NCBI GenBank assembly: GCA_017446685.1
Contig: JAFSQI010000105.1
Coordinates: 1-64,000, forward strand
Direction: 5' to 3'
From: Butyrivibrio sp.
Lineage (GTDB): Bacteria; Bacillota; Clostridia; Lachnospirales; Lachnospiraceae
Length of the DNA stretch: 64,000 nt
Shown: in pieces, positions 51,239 through 60,074 of the stretch
Layout of the letters: each line of letters starts with the position of its first letter
How positions within the stretch are numbered: the first letter of the stretch is position 1
Made by a program: the position numbers and the translations under genes
The notes under the pieces: model-generated
The model's database searches: none
What the model saw: only the letters and a program-made list of their open reading frames with translations
Told to the model about the DNA's origin: nothing

Positions 51239-53722
51239 TCAATTATTTTCTTCAGAAGGTTGTTCGTTGGCTGAAGTATCTTCTGTTGTTTCAGAATTCT
51301 GTTCTGCATTCTGGTCCGTGCTTTGATTTTGTCCAAAGCCTCTTCCGCCCATCTTGCCTCCCATTCCGCCACCAAAGCCCATAGTCATTCCAGAAGAATT
51401 TGTGGCATTTATATCTGTAGCTTCAAGAGTTCCTGACTGATCACCTGCAGTGAATGTATATGTTTCACCTGATACAAGATCTCCGGAAGAATAGGTAACA
51501 AGATTTGAGGATTTCTTTGTTGTATATTCCGCAACAGTGTTTCCTGTTGAATCTGTTATTGTGATCGTAGTTCCTGCTTCGATTGTTTCATCAAAAACAT
51601 AGGATATAATCTGCTGTTTTGAAGAAGAATCAGCATTTTCAAACATTCCTGAAGTTCCGATTGCAATAACTATGCCGCCGTTAACTGCAAATACTCCCTG
51701 ATTCTCAGATCCCATATCTATTGCAGCATTCATTGATTCTGCAGGACCATCAACATAAACTGTTCCGCCATTTACAATGATATCCTTATTCGAATCAATG
51801 CCATCGCCTTCTGAATCAACATAAATATAACCATCATTTATGGTAATTACAGGATCAACCTCACTGCTTGATGCATTTAATCCATCATCGCTTGCAGTAA
51901 CACTTACATCACCGCCATTAACAGTTATTGTTGCACCTTCAAGGCCTTCATAAGATTCATCTATTGTAACTGTGCCGTTATTGATTATAAGATCTGTATC
52001 TGAATGAATTCCATCATCTCCAGATAAAATAGTAAATGTACCTCCGTTTATCGTTACTTCTGCCGCTGCATGTATTGCATCATCTACTGTATCAATTGTA
52101 AATGTTCCTCCATTGATTGTAAGAGTTCCCGCAGCCTTTATTCCTTTCCTGCTTACAGTATTGGAATCAGAATCAACAGAATCCATATTATCATTCATCA
52201 TCCTGCCGCCTGCAAACTGACTTCTGTCAAATTCTCCATTTTCTGTTTCACTTGGTGCCTGCGGCATCTCTCCGCTTTCTGTTCCACTTGGCGCCTGCGG
52301 CATTTCTCCGCTTTCTGTTCCAGTTGGCGCCTGTGGCATCTCTCCGCTTTCTGTTCCACTTGGCGCCTGCGGCATCTCTCCGCTTTCTGTTCCACCTGGT
52401 GCCTGTGGCATTTCTCCGTTTTCTGTTCCACTTGGCGCCTGCGGCATTTCTCCGCTTTCTGTTCCACTTGGCGCCTGCGGCATTTCTCCGCTTTCTGTTC
52501 CACTTGGCGCCTGTGGCATTTCTCCGCTTTCTGTTCCACTTGGCGCCTGTGACATTTCTCCGCTTTCTGTTCCACTTGGCGCCTGTGGCATCTCTCCGCT
52601 ACGTGCCCACATACCGCCGCCGAACATAGCTTCGGTCTTTTTCTCAGCAGATGCCGCTCCATCACCTGTTAAAATGTCAAATACTCCATCAACTATTTCA
52701 AGATCTCCGTCAGATTGAATTGCATCTCCTATCGCAGAAAGATTATAAGTTCCTGAGGTAATTGTCAAAAGTTCACCGGATTTGAGTCCATCATTTGCTG
52801 CTGTAAGATTCAAATTAACATCCATAATAGTAAGATTTGTCTTGGACTGAATACCATTATTTATATATCCCAAAATATTTAATGTGCCTGAGCCTTCAAT
52901 TGTAAGATCGCACTTAGCCATAATTGTAGCTTTCTGACTATTGCTAAAACCTTCATCTTTTTCTTCTGTAGCTAAATCCAAATCTGTGACATCTGCTTCA
53001 TCAGTCGCATTATCTGTAGTTTCCTCTTCACTATTTGTTTCAGCGGTTGTTTCATTTAACTTCGCCTCTTCACCACTTGTTTCAGTGGTTATTTCATTTG
53101 ACTTCGCCACTTCACTACTTGTTTCAGCAGACATTTCATCTGACTTTATCTCTTCACTACTTGTTTCATCTGTCTTCACCTCTTCACTGCTTGCTTCAGC
53201 AGTTGCAGTTTCTGTGTTTGTTGAATTAGCTTCTTCAACAGCAGCCTTTGCCGCCTCATAGGTCTCTGATGTTCCACTTGTGAGCGTATTTTCAGTTCCT
53301 TCCATCACATAAACAACAGCACTGTTTGCGTACTCAACATATATAGCATCCTTCTCGCTGTTTGTAATTGTCACGCCGTTTAGTACGATGACAACATCCT
53401 CACCCTCAGCTTCAACTTTTATCCTTCCTTCTGATAAATTTCCGCTAAAAGAATATGTTCCACCCGCGCTGATGATTACATCTGTGCCATCTACAGTAAC
53501 TCCGTCTCCGGAAACAGATGTGTTTGTATCATCCAGTGTCACTGTTGCTGTAACATTATTAAGATCTATATTATCCGCATTTATTTCTGCAACAATCGAT
53601 GCAGAATCCGAAGACTGCGAAGTAACCTTGGCATTATTCGAACACCCCGATATAACAAGCGCCATAGCAACTACAAGGGCGCATCCTAAACTCATTTTTG
53701 ATTTCATTCTACTATTTAGCAT
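51239..53722 (-). CDS. Cell-surface lipoprotein with DUF4353 carbohydrate-binding-like domains and 12-residue repeats
   Basis: An 827-residue protein. A signal peptide ends in the lipobox VISGC (Cys27). Residues 45-150 and 265-355, and again about 515-720, hold right-handed beta-helix-like repeats of the DUF4353/Cthe_2159 type (ISAGGTYSFSGNLSEGRIKV, INGGTFTIDTVDDAIHAAAE, DGIDSNKDIIVNGGTVYVDG). These bind calcium and polygalacturonate in the characterised homologue. Residues 175-236 are Glu/Ser/Thr-rich degenerate repeats. Residues 375-494 are ten tandem SGEMPQAPSGTE units. The C terminus is Gly/Met-rich then Glu/Asn-rich. GGAGG lies five bases before the ATG. Probably a pectin-adhering surface protein. 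Confidence 0.8.
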   Translation of the reverse strand: MLNSRMKSKMSLGCALVVAMALVISGCSNNAKVTSQSSDSASIVAEINADNIDLNNVTATVTLDDTNTSVSGDGVTVDGTDVIISAGGTYSFSGNLSEGRIKVEAEGEDVVIVLNGVTITNSEKDAIYVEYANSAVVYVMEGTENTLTSGTSETYEAAKAAVEEANSTNTETATAEASSEEVKTDETSSEEIKSDEMSAETSSEVAKSNEITTETSGEEAKLNETTAETNSEEETTDNATDEADVTDLDLATEEKDEGFSNSQKATIMAKCDLTIEGSGTLNILGYINNGIQSKTNLTIMDVNLNLTAANDGLKSGELLTITSGTYNLSAIGDAIQSDGDLEIVDGVFDILTGDGAASAEKKTEAMFGGGMWARSGEMPQAPSGTESGEMSQAPSGTESGEMPQAPSGTESGEMPQAPSGTESGEMPQAPSGTENGEMPQAPGGTESGEMPQAPSGTESGEMPQAPTGTESGEMPQAPSGTESGEMPQAPSETENGEFDRSQFAGGRMMNDNMDSVDSDSNTVSRKGIKAAGTLTINGGTFTIDTVDDAIHAAAEVTINGGTFTILSGDDGIHSDTDLIINNGTVTIDESYEGLEGATITVNGGDVSVTASDDGLNASSSEVDPVITINDGYIYVDSEGDGIDSNKDIIVNGGTVYVDGPAESMNAAIDMGSENQGVFAVNGGIVIAIGTSGMFENADSSSKQQIISYVFDETIEAGTTITITDSTGNTVAEYTTKKSSNLVTYSSGDLVSGETYTFTAGDQSGTLEATDINATNSSGMTMGFGGGMGGKMGGRGFGQNQSTDQNAEQNSETTEDTSANEQPSEENN
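52241..52600 (-). repeat. Ten tandem 36-bp repeats inside the DUF4353-type gene
   Basis: Ten units of 36 bp encode SGEMPQAPSGTE with changes in units 2, 6, 8 and 10. The units are nearly identical at DNA level. Array length is likely to vary by slippage without a frameshift. Confidence 0.92.
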
Positions 53723-53811
53723 CTTTACCTCCTAATGCTCTTCATCTCTTTTTCTCTTTCTTTAATTACATTTAACATATTACAGAGGTAACCTAAATTT
53801 TTCCTAAATAA

Positions 53812-53858
53812 AATGAGCTACCCGACAAAAGCTCAACAATCTTTTGCCGGGTGGCTCA
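53812..53858 (-). terminator. Terminator after the GH88/GH105-like gene
   Basis: GAGCCACCCGGCAAAAG pairs with CTTTTGTCGGGTAGCTC on the minus strand, followed by ATTTTATTT. It starts directly at the stop codon of the upstream gene. Confidence 0.8.
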
Positions 53859-53859
53859 T

Positions 53860-55110
53860 TTAAATAATTGCATCAAGCGCTGCCAGACATGCTCCCTGAC
53901 CCCAAGGATAGTTTCCATAGGTCTGATAGTGAACCGCAAAATCATCGCATGAACTAAGCGCATCTCCTACTTTTCCATCATCGGAATGAGCTAAAATACA
54001 GTCATAAGCTCTCTTTAATGCATTTGAAACCTTCTCGATATCCTCACCTTCAAATAATCCGTTCCTGAATCCTTTGGCAATAGAATACGCAATCATTCCT
54101 GTGGCTGACATATCTATATGAGCATCTACTGCCTGCAACTGCCAGCTCCAGCCACCATCAGGTCTTTGATATTCAAGTGCCATTTTGCTTATTTCAAGAA
54201 ATCCCGGAATAGTATGAAAACTACTCCAATCCCTGCTACTGCGCTGAATACTTTTTAAATACTTCTCCAAAAGAGCTGCCTCAGTCATTCCCATAATCAG
54301 CCAGCCAAATGCTCTTCCCCAGCAAAGAATTCCCTGCTTTTCACTAATTATCTCATCAATTCTGTCCATCGCATCTACACGAGCATTTCCGGGATATTTT
54401 TTTAAAAGAGATTCACTCTTACTTAACCTGTATCCGTGGTAAGGTAAATAACTTCTTCTATCACAACCAAAACTGTTGTAATTCATTAACTGAGTATAAA
54501 TCTTACCAATCTCATTTATAACATTTGATTCATTATAATAGTCTATATCTGTTTTTGAATTATTCCCGTAAAGCTTATCAATGTTCTCCATTTTTAAGCG
54601 AACATAAGAAGACATAAAAAGCGTGATCTGACCAATTCCATCAGCAAAAATATTTCTGCTGTTACGTCCGGGATTGTACAGAACTGAACCTGCAAAATCT
54701 GTAGGAGCCTCCATCAAAAAGCGATTTATCTCATCTGCAATTTTTAAATATCTGTCATCATATGTTTTCTGATAAAGGCGCACCATACTATATCCTACAA
54801 GAGCATCATCAACATAACTTATCCTTCCGCCGTATCTTTCTTCCCAATAACGTATATGCGAATCAATTGCTCTGTAAATTTCTTTATGAAATGACTCATC
54901 TATATCTGTTTCAAGAGTTTCTACCAGCCCCAGCATAAGCATTCCCGCCGGCCAAAAGAATGGATCCTTACTTCTTACAGACCTTCCCATTGTCTTTTTC
55001 ACAATATCCTTCAGAGCCTGTTTCGGGGTTACTTTCATTATCCGGTCAAGTTCTCTGATTGTCTCAGTAACAATAGTGGTGTGCTCTAAGCCTATCTTAC
55101 TATTTGCCAT
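53860..55110 (-). CDS. Glycoside hydrolase family 88/105-like (unsaturated glucuronyl/rhamnogalacturonyl hydrolase)
   Basis: A cytoplasmic protein of about 416 residues with an (alpha/alpha)6-barrel pattern. YVDDALVGYSMVRLYQKTYD has the first catalytic-region aspartate, NIFADGIGQITLFMSSYVRL and CWGRAFGWLIMG follow, and HIDMSATGMIAYSIAKG ends the core. Such enzymes remove unsaturated uronic acid from lyase products of pectin or other acidic polymers. The frame starts with TTG at 55131, but GAGG precedes the ATG at 55110. The next gene downstream encodes a possible pectin-binding lipoprotein; upstream is a flippase gene. Intracellular turnover of surface glycan is an alternative role. Confidence 0.72.
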   Translation of the reverse strand: MANSKIGLEHTTIVTETIRELDRIMKVTPKQALKDIVKKTMGRSVRSKDPFFWPAGMLMLGLVETLETDIDESFHKEIYRAIDSHIRYWEERYGGRISYVDDALVGYSMVRLYQKTYDDRYLKIADEINRFLMEAPTDFAGSVLYNPGRNSRNIFADGIGQITLFMSSYVRLKMENIDKLYGNNSKTDIDYYNESNVINEIGKIYTQLMNYNSFGCDRRSYLPYHGYRLSKSESLLKKYPGNARVDAMDRIDEIISEKQGILCWGRAFGWLIMGMTEAALLEKYLKSIQRSSRDWSSFHTIPGFLEISKMALEYQRPDGGWSWQLQAVDAHIDMSATGMIAYSIAKGFRNGLFEGEDIEKVSNALKRAYDCILAHSDDGKVGDALSSCDDFAVHYQTYGNYPWGQGACLAALDAII

Positions 55111-55158
55111 TCCAATCCTCTTTCTGTACAAAATATATTTTTCATTAATACTATTTGA

Positions 55159-56688
55159 TCAACTTTTCTTTAAAAAACGCTCCGACACTTTACCATATAG
55201 ATATTTAAATTCTTCGCTTCTTCCATACAGAATAAAATATACACCATTAAAAATAACGGTAATTATTATTCCCATGATTATAAATGTCAAAATATTGAGA
55301 TCAGAAAGAACTCTTATACTTATAAGATTGCAAACAATCATAACTCCAATCAGGCTGCAAAGGTACTTAACTGTATCTACAAAATATCCCCCTGCGTTCA
55401 TGTCAAAGCATGCCCTGTATATAATAACCGGCTTTGTCACATTGGCAATAAGTCCCGAAACAATAGTTCCAATATAAATACCTGTGAGCCCAAGCGGTGT
55501 CTGGACAAGCCAGATTGATATCACAAGATTTACTGCTCCCTGTATTAAAGCCAGATACTTATCCTGTTCAAATACTCCGGCGGCAGTCTTGAAATTGCTA
55601 AGCACAATCCTGTCACCTTTAAAATAATAATCCGTCAAAATGCAGTAAACCGCAGCAGGAGCAAGAATCCAAGAATCCCCAAGCCATATTCTGATTAGAG
55701 GAGTCAAAAGAATCATAAATCCCACACAGGAAAAACCATATACCCAGGATGCAAAAAATCTGTAAACCTTGAACATTGCATACTGTTTTTCCTTTGATTC
55801 TGTCGCGATAAGATTTCCAAAGCTTGAAATAACTGAATTAAAAATAATATTTACGAAATTTGAAACAGAACTGATTACCATGTTGTAGTTATCTACAACT
55901 CCTGCCATGGCAACTTCTATAAAAGAAGAAATTATGAGGGCATCTGTCTGAAGTCTTGCCACATCCCCAACTTTATGAAATACGAGTGCTTTTGTTTTTC
56001 TAAAGACTTTGTCGCTTTCTTCTTTTGACAGTTTAGTAACATTCTTGTCCCTTAGATAAGGATACATGTTGTCCAGAAATCTGGATACAAATATCTTCTG
56101 AATCAGCTGAATCACTGCATCAGTCAAAAGATAAAGATAAAAGTTTTCAGTAGCTACAACAATGATAATCTGGAAAAAGACTGTAACTATCTTAGTTATA
56201 GTTATTACATTGGTCTGAACATAATTTTTTTGCTCTGCATTGATAAGGCTATACTTATATGCAACAAAATAGCTGCTGACAGTATTAAAAAGAAATATAA
56301 AATAATAAATCGTCAGATCTCTTAACGAATTTTCACCAGGGTTTTTGATAAAAAAACTAAGAAATGGTGTAAGCGCAAGTCCTATAACCGCCACGACGGC
56401 CGCTATGCAATAATATGCCTTTTTGTACATTTGCATATAGGACTTTATTTTTTCTTTTTCTCCTCTGGCAACAGGCCCGTAGAGGCTGAAATTCAGTGCT
56501 GTACCAATTCCAAGCTCCGCCATATTAAGGAGTGAAAGAATATTTGTATATAAACTGTTTACACCAAGAAGAGTATCGCTCAGATGCATGATAAAGATCT
56601 TTCTAAGAATAAAAGACATTATCATTGTAGCCATTTGACCAACATAGCCAAATGCAATATTTTTTGTAGCTGATTTAACTCTTCCCAC
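55159..56688 (-). CDS. Wzx-type polysaccharide flippase (MOP superfamily)
   Basis: A 509-residue protein with about 12-14 transmembrane helices. The N terminus (KSATKNIAFGYVGQMATMIM, then LSDTLLGVNSLYTNILSLLN) is typical of Firmicute oligosaccharide flippases. It should move lipid-linked repeat units to the outer face. It is the last gene of the second glycan cluster before the GH88/105-like gene. A 164-bp element sits 32 bases upstream of the ATG, separating it from the GT11 gene. Confidence 0.85.
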   Translation of the reverse strand: MGRVKSATKNIAFGYVGQMATMIMSFILRKIFIMHLSDTLLGVNSLYTNILSLLNMAELGIGTALNFSLYGPVARGEKEKIKSYMQMYKKAYYCIAAVVAVIGLALTPFLSFFIKNPGENSLRDLTIYYFIFLFNTVSSYFVAYKYSLINAEQKNYVQTNVITITKIVTVFFQIIIVVATENFYLYLLTDAVIQLIQKIFVSRFLDNMYPYLRDKNVTKLSKEESDKVFRKTKALVFHKVGDVARLQTDALIISSFIEVAMAGVVDNYNMVISSVSNFVNIIFNSVISSFGNLIATESKEKQYAMFKVYRFFASWVYGFSCVGFMILLTPLIRIWLGDSWILAPAAVYCILTDYYFKGDRIVLSNFKTAAGVFEQDKYLALIQGAVNLVISIWLVQTPLGLTGIYIGTIVSGLIANVTKPVIIYRACFDMNAGGYFVDTVKYLCSLIGVMIVCNLISIRVLSDLNILTFIIMGIIITVIFNGVYFILYGRSEEFKYLYGKVSERFLKKS

Positions 56689-56719
56689 TTCTCTCTCCTT
56701 CAGTAAGACATGCTCATAC

Positions 56720-56883
56720 TAGTGTAGCTGTTTTTATATTTCTCGACTATATTGATTAGATATGATTTGTAATCTACAAGGCGGAAGAAGGCGTCGATGG
56801 GGGTCCATCGACAACTGATGACAACGCAGTAGATTCAAATTATAGCAAGCATATAGTCGAGTTAATATAAAACAGCTACACTA
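56720..56883 (+). mobile_element. 164-bp inverted-repeat element, copy 3
   Basis: Full-length copy with intact ends, same orientation as copy 1. Its right terminus CAGCTACACTA overlaps the 3' end of the GT11 gene and supplies that gene's TAG stop codon. It otherwise differs from copies 1 and 2 at only a few bases in the interior. Confidence 0.82.
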
Positions 56884-57805
56884 TATTACCTTTATTATCC
56901 ATCAAAATCCAATTTGCCCAGTAATCATGCATGATCTCAGGCTCGCAGTGCTGATTGTTTCTCATAGTTGATGTTCTTATTATCTCATTGTCAGCTCTCT
57001 TGTTAAGCCTTGCTCCCCAGAAGCTGAACGTTGAGTTAGCACAAATATTTCCTCTGCAATGGCTCATGAGCATAAGATCCTGAACACTGTCTTTTCCTGT
57101 ATTCCAATCTATTACAGTATATTTTGACTCATCACTGTAGTTTTCTCTGGCGTACTCATGATCACTGGTAAAAATATAAAAATGAACGTCATTATATTTA
57201 TCACTGAAATACTTCATCGCAGCAGAATAATAATCCTCTGTGGCAATATTTCCTAAAATCTGTATATTCTCAGGCGCAAGATAATCACCTCTTCTGATAT
57301 GAACACTTACAGAATTCTCTTTTTCCATTCTGGATGCAAGAAGCATATTTCTCTGATGAAGTTCTGCGATGGAATGTTCAGGGAACACAAACAATTCTCT
57401 AAGTTCATCCATAATGTCACCATAATATTTCTGACAAGCAAAATATCCTTCGATATATTTGTCATCCATATCAAAAATCTCCGGATGAAACATTTGTTTT
57501 TCCTGAAATACCTTTTCATTGGCGCTTTCTCTTTTTCCAAGCTTTTTCAGTACTTTGCCGGATATCTTGTCGATAAAAGACTGCTTTAGAAAATAATCCC
57601 TTTCCTCATCTGTACATACTTCATAAGGAATATCAACAAAAAGAGGCAATTCAAACTCTCGTCTTGCCAGCATCTTTTCCTGAACCTTAGGATCAAACCA
57701 GGAAAGATCAAGCTTTACCTCTTTTCCAAGACTCAATAATTTTCTATATAATGAATACTGCTGCATTTGGTTTCCCAGACCGCCTGCAATTTTTATTATT
57801 AGCAT
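56876..57805 (-). CDS. Alpha-1,2-fucosyltransferase GT11
   Basis: An enzyme of about 309 residues. Motifs are IAGGLGNQMQQYSLYRKL at the N terminus, VSVHIRRGDYLAP (the H-x-R-R-x-D donor site) and ICANSTFSFWGARLN near the C terminus. The ATG at 57805 is preferred because it gives the family start and avoids overlap with the upstream gene. The last codons (V then TAG) lie inside a 164-bp inverted-repeat element, so the native C terminus may have been changed slightly. Confidence 0.85.
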   Translation of the reverse strand: MLIIKIAGGLGNQMQQYSLYRKLLSLGKEVKLDLSWFDPKVQEKMLARREFELPLFVDIPYEVCTDEERDYFLKQSFIDKISGKVLKKLGKRESANEKVFQEKQMFHPEIFDMDDKYIEGYFACQKYYGDIMDELRELFVFPEHSIAELHQRNMLLASRMEKENSVSVHIRRGDYLAPENIQILGNIATEDYYSAAMKYFSDKYNDVHFYIFTSDHEYARENYSDESKYTVIDWNTGKDSVQDLMLMSHCRGNICANSTFSFWGARLNKRADNEIIRTSTMRNNQHCEPEIMHDYWANWILMDNKGNIV

Positions 57806-57827
57806 AACCCCAAATCCCCCGATTTTT

Positions 57828-59036
57828 TTAACTTTTTTCAATAATCCATTTGTATGCTCTTATCATCTCATCAGGTTCTGATATTTCCTGAACCGGCAAT
57901 ACATAGTGAGTGTAATCCCCAAAAAGATCTGTCGCAATACCGCGGCTCTTTACTGAATAACCTATTACAAGTGTCGGCACATTACTGCTGTAGGCAGCAA
58001 TTGTAGAATGAGTTCTCGCTCCGACAAAAAAACTGCACTTTGAAATAAAGCCTTTCAGTTCCTGTGCAGGAGCGTCATTTATCATCACAACCCTCTTTGT
58101 ATCCTTAAATTCAAGATACAGCTCCTCCAAAGGTCTTCTGTCATCACTATTATTCCATACAACATGCGGAATAAGTGCTATATTCTGGTCAGTTTCCTCT
58201 AAAATATATTTTATGAAATTCTTGTAATTCTCAAGGGTGATACCTTCTGTCTTTTCTTTGTTCTGAACCATAGGGCTCAAATTAATTCCGACAGTCTTCC
58301 CCGGTAAAAAATATTTTGGAAGCGATACTTTACTGGTCTCAAGCTCAAAAGCCGGATCTTTCCTAAGTTCCAGCTTTTCTTCAGGTATCCCGGCATCCAA
58401 AAGACCTTTATAGGTTATTGATTCTCTGGCATAAATTCTGCTATATGCCATAAGATCTTTACGAAGATTCTCATCTTTTAATGAATCCGGTTCTATTGAA
58501 CAGCCCCACAAAATTGTCTCAAAACCTCTTTTTCTAAAATATTCATGAGATAAAATGAGATCTGAAACCATTTCAGGGTAACAATAATTATCACCTCCGA
58601 TTGAAATTGCAAGAGGAGTATGATTGACTGCAAGACTTTCATCTTCCTCTTTATCAGGCTCTTGAACATCGCATCTGTTATGCTCTTTTACATAAGCTCT
58701 GTAGCCGTCTCTGAATCTGTACCGCATAAAGGACTGCTTATCTTTCGTAATCTTCCTCCATCCATAGTACAGAATATGTGAAAAGAAATCCTGGTCAATA
58801 TGTCTGTCACTTACAAGAATGCACATTCCCTGCTTCTCAAGATTTCCAAGTGAATATTTTCTATCCTCGTCAGCGTTGTTCGATATTACAACAGGAACCG
58901 GTGTAGTACTCATATCACAGCCCTGCTCAAGCCTCTTTTTGTATATAAGCTTAAGCGTACTGTTTGCGATTGCCTCACATCCATGATTTGCTGAACCTGC
59001 ATGAAAATATAAAATTATCGGTCTGTTTAGATCCAT
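57828..59036 (-). CDS. Polysaccharide pyruvyl transferase-like protein (CsaB/WcaK family)
   Basis: A 402-residue GT-B-like protein. YFHAGSANHGCEAIANSTLK at the start, SIGGDNYCY, GINLSPMVQ and the SFFVGARTHSTIAAYSSNVP block are family landmarks. These proteins transfer pyruvate from PEP to a sugar as a ketal, or act as related glycan-modifying transferases. It lies in the second glycan cluster between a GT2 and the GT11 gene. Confidence 0.82.
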   Translation of the reverse strand: MDLNRPIILYFHAGSANHGCEAIANSTLKLIYKKRLEQGCDMSTTPVPVVISNNADEDRKYSLGNLEKQGMCILVSDRHIDQDFFSHILYYGWRKITKDKQSFMRYRFRDGYRAYVKEHNRCDVQEPDKEEDESLAVNHTPLAISIGGDNYCYPEMVSDLILSHEYFRKRGFETILWGCSIEPDSLKDENLRKDLMAYSRIYARESITYKGLLDAGIPEEKLELRKDPAFELETSKVSLPKYFLPGKTVGINLSPMVQNKEKTEGITLENYKNFIKYILEETDQNIALIPHVVWNNSDDRRPLEELYLEFKDTKRVVMINDAPAQELKGFISKCSFFVGARTHSTIAAYSSNVPTLVIGYSVKSRGIATDLFGDYTHYVLPVQEISEPDEMIRAYKWIIEKS

Positions 59037-59053
59037 AACACTGCTCCCACCAG

Positions 59054-60043
59054 CTACTTTCGATTTTTAAATCCGCCATACAGCTTAAGATAAAACTGCG
59101 GATTTATTCTAAAAATAACAACTTTAATCTTATGCCCTAATGACAACGCTGCAAATGTCCCCTTTGTCTTAAGGGCATGTTCTATCTGTTCTTTGACCTG
59201 TTCTACAGCAAGTCTGTCAAGTTCCTTATCCTTCTCTTTTCCCTGAACTGCAACCTTTCCGGCGACCAAAAGCGCTGTAAGTATCTGAGATACACAAACG
59301 CTCACAAATGCAAACGGAGAAATATTATTCTTTACATCTATAAGCCTTTTTTCTGCGCCTCTCCAGCATACAATCTGGTCGAGGTAATTGCGCTTAAAAG
59401 GCTGATTCATAGCACCATTTTCATTATCAAAATAATTGTAATCGCCTTCAGGAAGGCATCTTATTATGCGACTTTTTCCCGCTGCAATCGCAGCATCCAT
59501 CATAAACAAAAGATCCTCTCCGATGGTAAGTCCTTCCTCAAACCTAATATTTGAAGATACCAGAAAATTTCTGTCAAAGATTTTTCCCCAAACATGCGTA
59601 TTCTCATTTAAGACTGAATTTTCCAAATACTGAAATCCCGATATCTTCTGAAGCGATATAAAGCTGTCAGTTTCATCAACTATAACTGTGCTTTCATCAG
59701 CATGCTTTATCAAATTGGCTGCAAAAGAATTGGTTACATAATCATCTGAATCCACAAAGGCTATAAATCTACCCTTTGCAGCATCTATTCCAACATTTCT
59801 TGCATGAGAAACTCCGCCGTTTTCTGTATGGATAACCCTCATCTTTCCTTCTCCATACCTGGAAGATAGTTTGTCACAGATTTCAGCACTTCCATCCGTC
59901 GAACCATCATCTACCATGATTATTTCAAGTTCGGAAGGTGAAATATCTTTTTGGAACAGACAGGACATAACGCATTTATTTATTGTCTCTTTTGCCTGAT
60001 AAACAGGAATTATTATGCTTAAAATAATATCGTTGTCACTCAT
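59054..60043 (-). CDS. GT2 family glycosyltransferase
   Basis: A GT-A glycosyltransferase of about 329 residues: ILSIIIPVYQAKETINKCVM, IIMVDDGSTDGSAEIC, FVDSDDYVT and a FEEGLTIGEDLLFMMD segment. The frame extends to 60127, but AAGGA precedes the ATG at 60043, which also avoids overlap with the membrane-protein gene. Donor unknown. Confidence 0.78.
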   Translation of the reverse strand: MSDNDIILSIIIPVYQAKETINKCVMSCLFQKDISPSELEIIMVDDGSTDGSAEICDKLSSRYGEGKMRVIHTENGGVSHARNVGIDAAKGRFIAFVDSDDYVTNSFAANLIKHADESTVIVDETDSFISLQKISGFQYLENSVLNENTHVWGKIFDRNFLVSSNIRFEEGLTIGEDLLFMMDAAIAAGKSRIIRCLPEGDYNYFDNENGAMNQPFKRNYLDQIVCWRGAEKRLIDVKNNISPFAFVSVCVSQILTALLVAGKVAVQGKEKDKELDRLAVEQVKEQIEHALKTKGTFAALSLGHKIKVVIFRINPQFYLKLYGGFKNRK

Positions 60044-60074
60044 AAAATATTCCTTGATCGCCGCATTTTTGCTT

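Noticed and set aside
52070-52665. Long frames on both strands over the 36-bp repeats
   Set aside because: A 36-bp period keeps all frames open; only the minus-strand DUF4353-type frame has start signals and flanking domains.
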